From Pseudanabaena sp. Chao 1811 (lineage in GTDB: Bacteria > Cyanobacteriota > Cyanobacteriia > Pseudanabaenales > Pseudanabaenaceae): a DNA stretch of 64,000 nucleotides. Position numbers and translations under genes: made by a program. Shown here piece by piece: positions 18,843 through 27,302 of this stretch. The notes under the pieces were generated by a model, which saw nothing but the letters and a program-made list of their open reading frames with translations, was not told where the DNA came from and searched no databases. The first letter of the stretch is position 1; every line of letters begins with the position of its first letter. The DNA is taken from contig NZ_CP101416.1 in NCBI RefSeq assembly GCF_027942295.1, positions 496,001-560,000 on the forward strand, in the 5' to 3' direction.

Positions 18843-19063
18843 GCTTTTACCAAAAGGGTTTGCTGTTCGCGATCAGCAGCATAGCTAAGACAAGCAAAAA
18901 TATCTTCTTGAGTAAGGTAAGGAAAATCTTCAAGAACCTCCTGATAGGTCATACCAGAAGCAAGATAGGACAAAACATCATAAACAGTAATTCGCATCCC
19001 TCTAATACAAGGCTTGCCACTACGTTTACCAGATTCAATAGTAATGCGATCGCGATAATTCAT
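18839..19063 (-). CDS. DUF433 antitoxin-like protein
   Basis: 74 residues: ITIESGKRSGKPCIRGMRITVYDVLSYLASGMTYQEVLEDFPYLT, matching the DUF433 family (winged-helix-like, VapB-type). These are usually encoded immediately upstream of a DUF5615 PIN-like toxin in a VapBC-like pair. The toxin start overlaps this stop by 4 bp but is reduced to 16 codons, so this is probably an orphan antitoxin. The start ATG at 19063 is followed by MNYRDR, which is standard for the family. Confidence 0.85.
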   Translation of the reverse strand: MNYRDRITIESGKRSGKPCIRGMRITVYDVLSYLASGMTYQEVLEDFPYLTQEDIFACLSYAADREQQTLLVKA

Positions 19064-19278
19064 TGACTTTAAATTGTAACTTCTGCTGATAGAGCATTTT
19101 AGCTACTTGTATATTAATCTAAGCCCGATATTTTTGTAGCGATCGCCCCCTAATCTCCTCACAAAGCGATCGCCAAATTTTGCTTACTAGATGAGAGGCT
19201 AATAAGCGATCGCGATACAATACGCAAAAACCATAGAGTGGTTTAATCCTGACAAGGAATCATGGCAAAATAGCACAG

Positions 19279-20196
19279 ATGGATTTACCACTCGTTTATC
19301 ATCCCAATTACGTCGCACCGATCGCTAATACCCATCGCTTCCCGATGGAGAAATTTCGCTTGCTTTACGAGATGCTCATTGCCGATGGAGTCGCCAGACC
19401 AGAGCAATTTTTTCGACCAGAATTACCAGATTTAGAAATCATCGCCTCAGTCCACGATCGCCAATATGTCGAGGCATACTGGCAAGGCATACTCGACCAC
19501 AAAGCCCAACGTCGCATTGGTTTACCTTGGAGCTATGAACTAGCTTATCGGACGAGGATTGCTGTTGGTGGCACATTATTAACCGCCAGATTAGCATTAG
19601 CTCACGGTTTAGCCTGCAACACCGCAGGGGGAACTCACCATGCTTTTCCTAGCTATGGTTCAGGATTTTGTATATTTAATGATCTTGCGATCGCTTCGCG
19701 AGTATTGCTCAATGAGGGGCTAGTCAAAAAGATATTAATTGTTGATTTGGATGTGCATCAAGGCGATGGCACAGCGCTCATTTTTCAGGATGAGCCGAAT
19801 GTATTCACTTTCTCCATGCACTGCCAGATTAACTTCCCTTCTGTTAAACAAATTAGCGATCGCGATGTTCCCTTACCTGAAGGGATGGAAGATGATGCTT
19901 ATTTACGCACCCTTGCCAATCATTTACCCGATTTACTTAACGAAGTTCAGCCCGATCTAGTTCTCTATGATGCAGGAGTTGATCCACATATAGGCGATCG
20001 CTTAGGCAAATTAGCGCTGACGGATTCGGGACTCTATCGGCGCGATATGCAGGTTTTAAGTACCTGTGTGTCCCAAGGTTTCCCTGTCGCCTGTGTGATT
20101 GGTGGTGGTTATTGCGAAGATATGCGATCGCTAGTTTATCGACATTCCCTCTTACATCGTGCCGCCAGTGATGTTTATCGGCAATATCGACTATAG
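19279..20196 (+). CDS. Histone deacetylase superfamily protein
   Basis: 305 residues, class IV/HdaH-like zinc amidohydrolase. Motifs: NTAGGTHHAFPSYGSGFCIFND (about 114-135, the paired catalytic His), LIVDLDVHQGDGTALIF (about 153-169; zinc ligands in DLDVH) and LVLYDAGVDPHIGDRLGKL (about 227-245; third zinc Asp). In bacteria these enzymes deacetylate lysines, polyamines or small molecules such as acetoin-pathway substrates. The substrate here is unknown. Its end overlaps the convergent Uma2 gene by 6 bp. Confidence 0.92.
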   Translation: MDLPLVYHPNYVAPIANTHRFPMEKFRLLYEMLIADGVARPEQFFRPELPDLEIIASVHDRQYVEAYWQGILDHKAQRRIGLPWSYELAYRTRIAVGGTLLTARLALAHGLACNTAGGTHHAFPSYGSGFCIFNDLAIASRVLLNEGLVKKILIVDLDVHQGDGTALIFQDEPNVFTFSMHCQINFPSVKQISDRDVPLPEGMEDDAYLRTLANHLPDLLNEVQPDLVLYDAGVDPHIGDRLGKLALTDSGLYRRDMQVLSTCVSQGFPVACVIGGGYCEDMRSLVYRHSLLHRAASDVYRQYRL

Positions 20197-20793
20197 CCCT
20201 TGTCGAAATGCTTTGAGTGCTGATTTTGGTTCTGCCATCAGTAAACAACTGGCAAGTAATTCTAAATCAATCTGGGGTAAACATTCACTTTGGGAGATCG
20301 CCTCATAGCCATTGTCAAGTAACCGATAGAGAGAAAATTTGCCATCTTCCCAAAACCATACTTCCTTGGTGTTAAAGCGACGGTAACGCTCTAATTTGGC
20401 GACATTACCACTGGTAAAAATTACTTCAATTGCCAAATCACGATCGCCCACTTTATTGCCAAAACAAAAAGACAAATCTGGCTCTACACTTGCGCCTTTA
20501 GCTTCTGATTCCAACGTAGCGCTACCCGTAGGAATAAAATCGATATCCATTTCTGCAAAGTAAATTCCCAACAACATCGAGAGTAAATGCACGATGATTT
20601 CATGGGCAGCAGATGTGGTCATAATCTCGATAGTACCGTCAAGATAATTGAGATGGATATTACGTGAATCACCGATTAAAGCAGAAAGTGTCTTAAATTC
20701 TTTCCATGAGTATCTATTCGGAAAAACAAAGTGTTGAGCTTCCGTTTGGGTCTGATCTATTTCTATAGATTTTGTTGATTCTTGAGCAATCAC
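20191..20793 (-). CDS. Uma2-family (DUF820) restriction-endonuclease-like protein
   Basis: The core contains the PD-(D/E)XK-type pattern: IHLNYLDGTIEIMTTSAAHE, SVEPDLSFCFG, DLAIEVIFTSG and AKLERYRRFNTKEVWFWED. The open frame reaches 20958, but that would overlap the next gene by 68 bp and adds residues unlike the family. The GTG at 20793 (VIAQESTK) is a better start, giving 200 residues. Uma2 proteins are highly multiplied in cyanobacteria and their biological role is unclear. Confidence 0.8.
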   Translation of the reverse strand: MIAQESTKSIEIDQTQTEAQHFVFPNRYSWKEFKTLSALIGDSRNIHLNYLDGTIEIMTTSAAHEIIVHLLSMLLGIYFAEMDIDFIPTGSATLESEAKGASVEPDLSFCFGNKVGDRDLAIEVIFTSGNVAKLERYRRFNTKEVWFWEDGKFSLYRLLDNGYEAISQSECLPQIDLELLASCLLMAEPKSALKAFRQGL

Positions 20794-20890
20794 GATATTG
20801 TAAAGATAATAGTATCTATCGCAAATATAAGTGAAACTATAGCACAACCTCACATCAAGCAATTTGGCTGAGCGCAGTCGAAGCCTATTT

Positions 20891-22222
20891 TTAAACTCTA
20901 GAAGAAAAACTATGGGCTTTGAGGATCGCCGCAACGAGAAAGGCATAGGAAACACCACCGACGATCGCCAATAGCCAAAAACTGACTAAGGCACTGGTAT
21001 TCCATAGGGCATGAAGCAAAGCGGAACTGAGATATCCAATTGTGAGAATTTGCCAACGGAGCGAAGGCTTCATTACGCTTAAACCGATGAAATAGCCGAA
21101 ATAGCCACTATATGCCATATGTCCTGCTACGGAACCAAGCACACGGGGAATTAATAGCTGTAAACCCGTCAGTTCAGCAATCTCAGGGCTAAGCGCTTGA
21201 TTCGCTACACTCTGGACAATGCTGGGAACATACAATCCGAGGGTTTCCGTTAAGGTAAAGCCAACTGCGGAAGCTGCGCCAATTAAGATGCCATCCAGAG
21301 GTTCGCTAATACCAATACGTGATCGCCATTTCTTTCCCAATCGCAAACCCATAAACCAGAGCGAAAAAACAGGTAATGCCTTGAGCAATTCCTCCATCAT
21401 CCCCGCTCCAAAAAACATAGAAATCAAAACACTGACAAAACTCACCTGTCCCGTCGGTGCAGTTCCGGGGAGAACTTTATAGAAGAACCAGAGAAACAGA
21501 TTTAAAATGGGGCTTCTGAGAATAATTGCAGTAAATATCGCCGCACCTAAAATAACCCACCAAGGCTTATTCTTGTCGCAAAGTTGATAGACAAAATAAT
21601 AGGCGGCGAGGCTGATATAGACAGAAATTGTGAGATTAAATAATTGCGGCTGCCCCAAGAAAGCAAACATCATCACCACAAAGCCAACCGTCGCCATCCC
21701 CGGAAGGAGATAGGCTTTTTTCCAAAGATCGTTCCCTGTCGAGAAAATTGGTAATAGCTTTGTCAGCGTAATGCTCGTAATTTGCGATCGCGGACGACGG
21801 CTATAGTCTGTGCCAACCGTGGTATCAGGACTAGACTCTAGCTCAAAGATAAATTGGGGACCATCTTTGGTTAACTGGATGCGATCGCCATGTTGCAGAG
21901 CGTAACAGCCATATAGGCGGCGATCGTTGATAAATGTGCCATTGGCGCTATCGAGATCGCAAATTTCCCAACCCTGAAAATTTTTATTAGTTATGGGGCG
22001 AATCTCTGCATGGCGACGGGACACTGCTCCATAAAGATTGATATTGATCGCGATGTCACAACTAGGATCGCGCCCTAGGGTAATTATGCGATCGCCTAAA
22101 GTCGCCACAATTTCAGCCCGATCAAAGCCTTGGCGATCGGCTGAAATTTCTTTGAGAAAGGCGATTGAGGTAAGGCGATCGTACATAGCTTCATTTATAT
22201 CATTAGTGCAGGTCATCGCCAC
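20891..22222 (-). CDS. FHA domain fused to a PrsW-family intramembrane protease
   Basis: Residues about 40-128 form an FHA phosphothreonine-binding domain (ITLGRDPSCDIAIN, AVSRRHAEI, DSANGTFIND). After a linker come about eight hydrophobic segments with the PrsW/CPBP-like motifs: MMEELLKALPVF (Glu277-Glu278), GFTLTETLGLY (Glu326), AGHMAYSGYFGYFIG (His368) and LLHALWNTSA (His404). PrsW proteases cleave membrane-bound anti-sigma factors. The FHA module suggests control by a Ser/Thr kinase, which is inference. GTG at 22222, ATG at 22216 and ATG at 22186 are all possible starts; none changes the FHA domain. Confidence 0.88.
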   Translation of the reverse strand: MAMTCTNDINEAMYDRLTSIAFLKEISADRQGFDRAEIVATLGDRIITLGRDPSCDIAININLYGAVSRRHAEIRPITNKNFQGWEICDLDSANGTFINDRRLYGCYALQHGDRIQLTKDGPQFIFELESSPDTTVGTDYSRRPRSQITSITLTKLLPIFSTGNDLWKKAYLLPGMATVGFVVMMFAFLGQPQLFNLTISVYISLAAYYFVYQLCDKNKPWWVILGAAIFTAIILRSPILNLFLWFFYKVLPGTAPTGQVSFVSVLISMFFGAGMMEELLKALPVFSLWFMGLRLGKKWRSRIGISEPLDGILIGAASAVGFTLTETLGLYVPSIVQSVANQALSPEIAELTGLQLLIPRVLGSVAGHMAYSGYFGYFIGLSVMKPSLRWQILTIGYLSSALLHALWNTSALVSFWLLAIVGGVSYAFLVAAILKAHSFSSRV

Positions 22223-22235
22223 ACGATACCCTTAC

Positions 22236-22270
22236 TAAATGTGAACCTCGCTTCGCAAGGTTCACATTTA
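22236..22270. repeat. Hairpin with TTC loop
   Basis: TAAATGTGAACCTCGC and GCAAGGTTCACATTTA pair with one mismatch around TTC, between bioD and the FHA-PrsW gene on the minus strand. It is probably the bioD terminator or a dispersed hairpin. Confidence 0.75.
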
Positions 22271-22273
22271 GCA

Positions 22274-22978
22274 CTAAACAAGAATTCTTTCTATATCTAA
22301 ATCCGATGCAGCATGGGCAAGTTGGGAAATATCGCTGAGATTCCCAATACAGGGCAGTATCCCCAATACAGGAACTGAAGTCAGTCTGGAAATCATCTGG
22401 GGCGGTGCAAGTTGCTCGATTTCCTCTTCGGTATAGGTTTGTGAGCAACTCAGGACAATTCCGCGCAACTTCACCTTCTGCAAAGTCGCCAGAGCCACAT
22501 TAGCGATCGCTTGAGAAATCGCCCCCAATCGCACAGGTACAACTAAGATCGCATCCAGATGCCAATCTCGCGCCAAATCCGCCACAATATACTCATCGGT
22601 AATCGGCGAACCTAATCCACCCATTGCTTCCACTAGCAAGCATTCCTTTTGTTGTTGCAATTTCTGGAACTGTTGCCAAATTAATCCTAAATCGATCGCT
22701 TTTCCCTCAATATGAGCAGCGATCGCAGGGGCAATGGGAGTTTCAAAATATAGGGGTGTAATCTCTGCAAGGGTTTGCGATAGGGAAAAAGTTTGATCAT
22801 AAAACTCGCGATCGCCTTCTCCCGATTGCAAAGGCTTATAAATCCCTAAAGATGTACTAGGGACATTTGGGGATGAATTGCGATCGCGATAGGTTAACCA
22901 ATAGGCGGCTAGGGCTGCGGTTAACACGGTTTTGCCCACACCCGTATCACTACCAACAATCAATAAAGGTTTCGTCAT
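22274..22978 (-). CDS. bioD: Dethiobiotin synthetase
   Basis: ATP-dependent carboxylase that closes the ureido ring of dethiobiotin from 7,8-diaminopelargonate, the penultimate step of biotin synthesis. The P-loop LIVGSDTGVGKTVLTAALAA is at residues 5-24. Downstream motifs include YKPLQSG (about 48-54), LLVEAMGGLGSPI (about 114-126) and VVPVRLGAISQAIANVALA (about 145-163). Length 234 is normal. No other bio genes are adjacent, which is common in cyanobacteria. Confidence 0.93.
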   Translation of the reverse strand: MTKPLLIVGSDTGVGKTVLTAALAAYWLTYRDRNSSPNVPSTSLGIYKPLQSGEGDREFYDQTFSLSQTLAEITPLYFETPIAPAIAAHIEGKAIDLGLIWQQFQKLQQQKECLLVEAMGGLGSPITDEYIVADLARDWHLDAILVVPVRLGAISQAIANVALATLQKVKLRGIVLSCSQTYTEEEIEQLAPPQMISRLTSVPVLGILPCIGNLSDISQLAHAASDLDIERILV

Positions 22979-23008
22979 TATGTTAGAAGTTCAAGTTTTT
23001 GAATATTG

Positions 23009-23032
23009 AAAAAGGGGCAAAAGCCCCTTTTT
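23009..23032 (-). terminator. thrS terminator
   Basis: AAAAAGGGGC-AAAA-GCCCCTTTTT: a 10-bp stem with A/T-rich ends, active in either orientation, downstream of thrS and upstream of bioD. Confidence 0.85.
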
Positions 23033-23050
23033 GAGAATTTCGATCCAGAT

Positions 23051-23141
23051 TTACCCCCCTCAGTCCCCCCTTGAAAGGGGGGAAGTAAAGATTCTTTTCT
23101 TGTTCCCTCCCCTTTCAAGGGGAGGGCTAGGGAGGGGTAAA
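23051..23141. repeat. CCCCTTGAAAGGGG inverted repeat element
   Basis: TTACCCCCCTCAGTCCCCCC, TTGAAAGGGGGG, an AT-rich spacer, then CCCTCCCCTTTCAAGGGG and AGGGGTAAAA. Each half is itself a hairpin. Related copies are at 34818, 35007 and a half copy near 46935. Confidence 0.85.
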
Positions 23142-23143
23142 AC

Positions 23144-24979
23144 CTAGAACCAAGTACGATCGCTAATGGCAGATTTCATCTTGCTAATCGCTTCATCGAC
23201 AGAGATTGCACCAATCTCGCCATTCTTACGACTGCGGATACTCAAGGTTCCTGCTTCGACTTCCTTTGCACCGATCACTGCCATCACAGGTACTTTCTCA
23301 AGCTCGGCTTTACGGATTTGTTTCGCCATCCGATCGCCACTATAGTCTAGTTGGACACGCAAACCTGCTGCTTTCATCTTGGTTGCAACTTCCTCAGCAT
23401 ATGCCATTTGACTATCAGAGACGGCAATGAGCTTAGCTTGGACAGGCGCTAACCAAAGAGGGAAATCCCCTGCATAGTTCTCAATCAAGACACCGATGAA
23501 ACGCTCAACGGAACCAAACAAAGCACGGTGAATCATGATTGGTTGATGGCGCACACCATCTTCACCGACGTACTCCATCTTGAAGCGATCGGGCAAATTG
23601 AAATCTAGTTGAATCGTTGAACATTGCCAACGCCGACCGATCGCATCTTCGATCTTGATATCAATCTTTGGTCCATAAAATGCGCCGCCACCTTCATCGA
23701 CAACATAGTTCCAGCCCTTATGATTGAGGGCTTGTTTGAGAGCTTCCGTAGATTTTTCCCAGATCGCATCGGAACCGACGTATTTTTCGGGGCGGGTGGA
23801 AAGATTGATCTCATAATTCTCGAAGCCAAAGGTGGAGAGAATCAATTCCGCAAGATTGAGAACGCCGAGAATTTCCGATTCGATTTGTTCTTCGGTACAG
23901 AAAATGTGAGCATCATCTTGGGTAAAGCCGCGCACCCGCATCAAACCATGCATGGTTCCAGAGCGCTCGTAACGATAGACCGTTCCCAGCTCGGCATAGC
24001 GAATAGGGAATTCCTTATAGGAATGGAGCGTATCTTTGTAGATCAGCACATGGAAAGGACAGTTCATCGGCTTTAGCTGATAAACTTGATGTTCCACTTC
24101 CATCGGCTGAAACATACTTTCGCGATAGAAGTCGTTATGTCCAGAGATTTTCCACAAATCTAAGTTTGCCATATGGGGCGTAGTTACTGCCTCATAGCCA
24201 TTCTGAGCATGGGTCTCTTTCCAGAAGGTTTCGATGGTGTTGCGGATAATTGCGCCTTTAGGATGCCAGAACACCAAACCACCACCAGCATCTTCTTGAA
24301 TGCTGAATAGTTGCAAATCTTTACCGATGGTGCGGTGATCGCGACGTTTTGCTTCTTCGAGCATGGCATGGTACGCCTGAAGTTGCTCAGGGGTTTCCCA
24401 TGCCGTGCCGTAGATCCGTTGCAGCATCGGATTCTTTTCATCTCCACGCCAATATGCACCTGCAATGCTTTCGAGGGCAAAGGCATCGGGATGAATTTCA
24501 CCAGTACTTTCGAGGTGAGGACCCGCGCACAAGTCCCACCAAGGTTGCTTTTCAAATTTTTCTGGATCACCGATGAAATAGCGGCTAATATTTTGCCCTT
24601 CAGGAATTGCAGCTAGCAGCTCAATTTTGTAAGGCTCATTGAGTTTTTCGATTTCCGCTAGCATCTCATGACGAGGCAATTCCTGACGCACAAGGGGTTG
24701 ATTCCACTTGATGATCCGCTTCATTTCCTTAGCGATCGCTTTTAAGTCACTAGGAGCAAAAGGCTCTTTGCGATCGAAGTCATAGTAAAAGCCATTTTCA
24801 GTTGCAGGGCCGATAGTCACTTTCGCATCGGGATATAACTTTTGGACTGCCATTGCCATCACATGCGAGCAAGTGTGGCGAATCCGCGCTAGTTTTTCGG
24901 TATCGGCTTGCCGCAGGATATCACTAGGTTTAATATCACTAGGTTTGCTTTCGCTGGGCTTTACTGCAACTGCATCCAT
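23144..24979 (-). CDS. thrS: Threonyl-tRNA synthetase (no TGS domain)
   Basis: Class II aminoacyl-tRNA synthetase, 611 residues. It begins with a short low-complexity head and directly enters the second additional (editing) domain with HTCSHVMAMAVQKLYPDAKV (about 35-54; zinc-binding HxxxH type). The TGS domain of E. coli ThrS is absent, as in many cyanobacterial enzymes. The catalytic core includes MNCPFHVLIYK (about 303-313), RYAELGTVYRYERSGTMHGLMRVRGFTQDDAHIF (motif 2) and MIHRALFGSVERFIGVLIE (motif 3). An anticodon-binding domain ends the protein. Confidence 0.96.
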   Translation of the reverse strand: MDAVAVKPSESKPSDIKPSDILRQADTEKLARIRHTCSHVMAMAVQKLYPDAKVTIGPATENGFYYDFDRKEPFAPSDLKAIAKEMKRIIKWNQPLVRQELPRHEMLAEIEKLNEPYKIELLAAIPEGQNISRYFIGDPEKFEKQPWWDLCAGPHLESTGEIHPDAFALESIAGAYWRGDEKNPMLQRIYGTAWETPEQLQAYHAMLEEAKRRDHRTIGKDLQLFSIQEDAGGGLVFWHPKGAIIRNTIETFWKETHAQNGYEAVTTPHMANLDLWKISGHNDFYRESMFQPMEVEHQVYQLKPMNCPFHVLIYKDTLHSYKEFPIRYAELGTVYRYERSGTMHGLMRVRGFTQDDAHIFCTEEQIESEILGVLNLAELILSTFGFENYEINLSTRPEKYVGSDAIWEKSTEALKQALNHKGWNYVVDEGGGAFYGPKIDIKIEDAIGRRWQCSTIQLDFNLPDRFKMEYVGEDGVRHQPIMIHRALFGSVERFIGVLIENYAGDFPLWLAPVQAKLIAVSDSQMAYAEEVATKMKAAGLRVQLDYSGDRMAKQIRKAELEKVPVMAVIGAKEVEAGTLSIRSRKNGEIGAISVDEAISKMKSAISDRTWF

Positions 24980-25230
24980 AACTTGATGTCGTGACCTTTA
25001 TTGATTACAAATTTACAAAATTTACTTCAGGCTACTATCTTAACTTTATTTGCTGAGTTTTTTATTTGCTGAGTTTATTGTGTCCAGCCTCTCGCTATTG
25101 GCTAGCCTTTAAAATATAGGACTCACGCAAAAGAACCAAAACCTCAAGTTCTTGACTCAAAGCTAAAGTCGGCTCAGGAACCTCTCTAGATCAACCCATT
25201 TCAACGGATTTAATCTTTCAGCCCGTAACT
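24980..25230. other. thrS upstream region
   Basis: 250 bp upstream of thrS, part of the 670-bp gap to the efflux operon. It holds a direct repeat of TTTATTTGCTGAGTTT (about 25046-25077) and an isolated GGACTCACGCAAAAG near 25127 that resembles insertion-sequence end sequences, without any transposase. No gene was seen. Confidence 0.4.
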
Positions 25231-25326
25231 TATAGCTGCAGTCACTTACTAATCAAAACCCAAGAAGAGAAAGGCGGCGCTTCGCGCCGCCTTTCTCTTC
25301 TTGGGTTTTGCGACAGCTCAGCTATA
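25231..25326. repeat. MITE-like element, TATAGC family copy 2
   Basis: Short terminal inverted repeat TATAGCTG (25231-25238) / CAGCTATA (25319-25326) around a perfect 26-bp hairpin (25255-25280 / 25284-25309) with a TTC loop. The inner arms CCCAAGAAGAGAAAGGCGG are shared with the copy at 36532. Confidence 0.8.
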
Positions 25327-25443
25327 TTACATGGCTATTGCGTACGTCCTCAAACAAGACTTGGATTGTTGTGGCGTACTATGGCATCAAACATCGGGTT
25401 CTTTGTTTTACTACAAGTCTCCAAGCACAAATTTTGTCAAATC

Positions 25444-25558
25444 TATAGCCATAGCCAAGTAAGTTAAGACATTAAACCCAAAAGAGAGTTGCGGCGCTTC
25501 GCGCCGCAACTCTCTTTTGGGTTTTGTTTTTGTCATAACATAACTGGCTATGGCTATA
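25444..25558. repeat. MITE-like element, TATAGC family copy 3 (best preserved)
   Basis: Perfect 14-bp terminal inverted repeat TATAGCCATAGCCA (25444-25457) / TGGCTATGGCTATA (25545-25558), subterminal GTTAAGACA/TGTCATAAC, and a central perfect 24-bp hairpin (25474-25497 / 25501-25524) with a TTC loop. About 115 bp, no coding capacity. Confidence 0.88.
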
Positions 25559-25581
25559 TATATCCAGATACTTAGACGCTA

Positions 25582-25610
25582 TTTCATTTCCATTTCATAT
25601 TCCCATGAAA
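25582..25610 (+). promoter_or_regulatory. TTTCAT-N5-TTTCAT direct repeat, candidate response-regulator site
   Basis: TTTCAT at 25582-25587 and 25593-25598 (5-nt spacer, 11-bp periodicity), followed by an inverted ATGAAA at 25605-25610, about 40 bp before the efflux adaptor gene. OmpR-family regulators bind direct repeats spaced 10-11 bp. From memory, the same TTTCAT-N5-TTTCAT arrangement was described for the copper regulator CopR of Synechocystis. An OmpR-type regulator is encoded in this locus. Confidence 0.55.
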
Positions 25611-25649
25611 TAATCGACTGAATAAAAAAAATTATTACTCTCATTCCCC

Positions 25650-27224
25650 ATGTTGAGATTTCCTACTTCAGGCTTGATGAGTTTATCGCTATGTACCTAT
25701 TTAATTGCTAATCCTGCATTAGTTCTTGCCCATGCAGGACATGGCAATGAATTTAAAGGAAGCAGTACGACTCAAACCACAGGAATTTCCGTGGATCAGG
25801 AAGTGGCTAAGCGTTTGGGTATTAAGGTAGAACCAGTTAAACGCCAAGCTCTCAAACTAGCACTTAAGACGACGGGACAAATTGAGACTTTGCCAAGCCA
25901 AAAAGCGAAGGTGACAACTCCGATTAAGGGAACGATTTTAGCTTTATTGGTGGAACCTAATCAAAAAGTAGAGGCTGGTCAGCCTGTGGCAGTGCTTTCT
26001 AGCCCTGAGTTAGCAACCTTAAAAGTCGAGGCGATCGCCAAACAATCTGAGGCGGATGGCAATGCGATGTCGGCGATCGCTAATTTGCAACTGGCTGAAC
26101 AAAATCTTGCACGGCAAAAATCTCTAGTCGAAGCTGATATTCAGCAGGCTCAAACGGAACTAAATCTCGATAAAGAACGTTTCGATCGCGATCGCGAATT
26201 ATTTACGCAAGGCGCAATCACCAAGCGGCAAATGCAGGAATCGGAATCTAAATATGTTGCCGCCAAAGCGTCTTTAGCCAAAGCCTCCAGTCGTTTACCT
26301 TTGCTTGAAGCGGAAGCCCAAATGAGTCGGGCGGCGGCGGATGTCCAAGTAGCGCGATCGCGTATTTCCCTGAGTGGTGCTGCCTATGAAGCAAGGCGCA
26401 ATCAGTTAGGGGCGATCGCTAATCCTGATGGTACGGTGACGGTGGTTAGCCCGATCGCTGGCGTGGTTAGCGATCGCGAGGCAACTTTGGGCGAATCGGT
26501 GGAGGAGTCAGGCAAACCGATTATGACCATTGTAAATGATCAGCAAGTCATGGCTTCGGCAAATATCTATGAAAAAGATTTAAGCCAAGTGCGGATTGGT
26601 CAAGCCATACAGGTAAAAGTAGTGGGAGAAAATACCAGCTTTGCGGGTAAGATTATTGCGATTGGCTCAACTGTGGATAGTGCCACTCGCGTTGTACCTG
26701 TAAAAGCCACAATCAATAATGCTCAGGGCAAATTAAAGGTGGGGATGTTTGCCGATTTAGAGATTATTAGCAATCGCACTTCGGAACCTGTAATTGCTGT
26801 TCCCATTGCCTCGGTAGTAGAAAGCAACAATAAGCAATTAGTATTTGTACAGAATGGAACTAAGTATCAACCAGTGGAAGTGAAGTTGGGGCGAACTTCT
26901 GGCGATTTGGTAGAAATTCAAGACGGTTTGTTTGAGGGGGATCTTGTCGTTACCCAAAGGGCAAATCAGATCTTTGCTCAATCTTTGCGTGGCGATACTC
27001 AAGACAAGAAAGGTAATGCCAATGATGACCATCACGACTCTGAGCAAAGCGTCTCGACAATTAGCCAAGGTTGGCTAGTCATGGTGATCGCTTTGGGGGC
27101 GATCGGTGGTGGTGCAGTCGTTGCGGCAGCTTTTTGGTTAGGCAGGCGATCGGGTACAAAAATGGTAATTCTACGCGAGCCATCGGATGAGCGATCTAAG
27201 GTAAGCGATCGAATTGAACAATAG
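25650..27224 (+). CDS. RND efflux periplasmic adaptor (CusB/NrsB type)
   Basis: A 524-residue membrane-fusion protein. A signal peptide (MLRFPTSGLMSLSLCTYLIANPALVLA) precedes a His-containing mature start (HAGHGNEF). Lipoyl/barrel-sandwich halves (about 75-120 and 255-280; LPSQKAKVTTPIKGTILALL, VVSPIAGVVSDREATLGESV) flank a coiled-coil hairpin (about 125-245). A beta-barrel domain follows, then a His/Asp-rich linker (DDHHDSEQ) and a C-terminal transmembrane helix (about 477-499). It links the RND pump to an outer membrane channel for metal export. First gene of a five-gene set on one strand. Confidence 0.92.
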   Translation: MLRFPTSGLMSLSLCTYLIANPALVLAHAGHGNEFKGSSTTQTTGISVDQEVAKRLGIKVEPVKRQALKLALKTTGQIETLPSQKAKVTTPIKGTILALLVEPNQKVEAGQPVAVLSSPELATLKVEAIAKQSEADGNAMSAIANLQLAEQNLARQKSLVEADIQQAQTELNLDKERFDRDRELFTQGAITKRQMQESESKYVAAKASLAKASSRLPLLEAEAQMSRAAADVQVARSRISLSGAAYEARRNQLGAIANPDGTVTVVSPIAGVVSDREATLGESVEESGKPIMTIVNDQQVMASANIYEKDLSQVRIGQAIQVKVVGENTSFAGKIIAIGSTVDSATRVVPVKATINNAQGKLKVGMFADLEIISNRTSEPVIAVPIASVVESNNKQLVFVQNGTKYQPVEVKLGRTSGDLVEIQDGLFEGDLVVTQRANQIFAQSLRGDTQDKKGNANDDHHDSEQSVSTISQGWLVMVIALGAIGGGAVVAAAFWLGRRSGTKMVILREPSDERSKVSDRIEQ

Positions 27225-27302
27225 CCTCTTTATTTCATCGTGATTTCATAGTTGTATGCGAGAGTGAGACGCTACAAACACTTACTCTCAAAACATCAAT
27301 TC

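Noticed and set aside
20794-20958. Upstream extension of the Uma2 gene
   Set aside because: It overlaps the end of the FHA-PrsW gene by 68 bp and adds low-quality sequence. It also includes the common dispersed segment GCTGAGCGCAGTCGAAGCC.
25331-25462. A 43-codon frame between two MITE-like elements (MAIAYVLKQDLDCCGVLW...)
   Set aside because: It begins just after one element and stops inside the end of the next, has no ribosome binding site, and matches nothing I recognise. It may be a relic but is not supportable as a gene.
27252-27302. TTG start for the RND pump
   Set aside because: The ATG at 27303 gives the normal pump N-terminus immediately before TM1.
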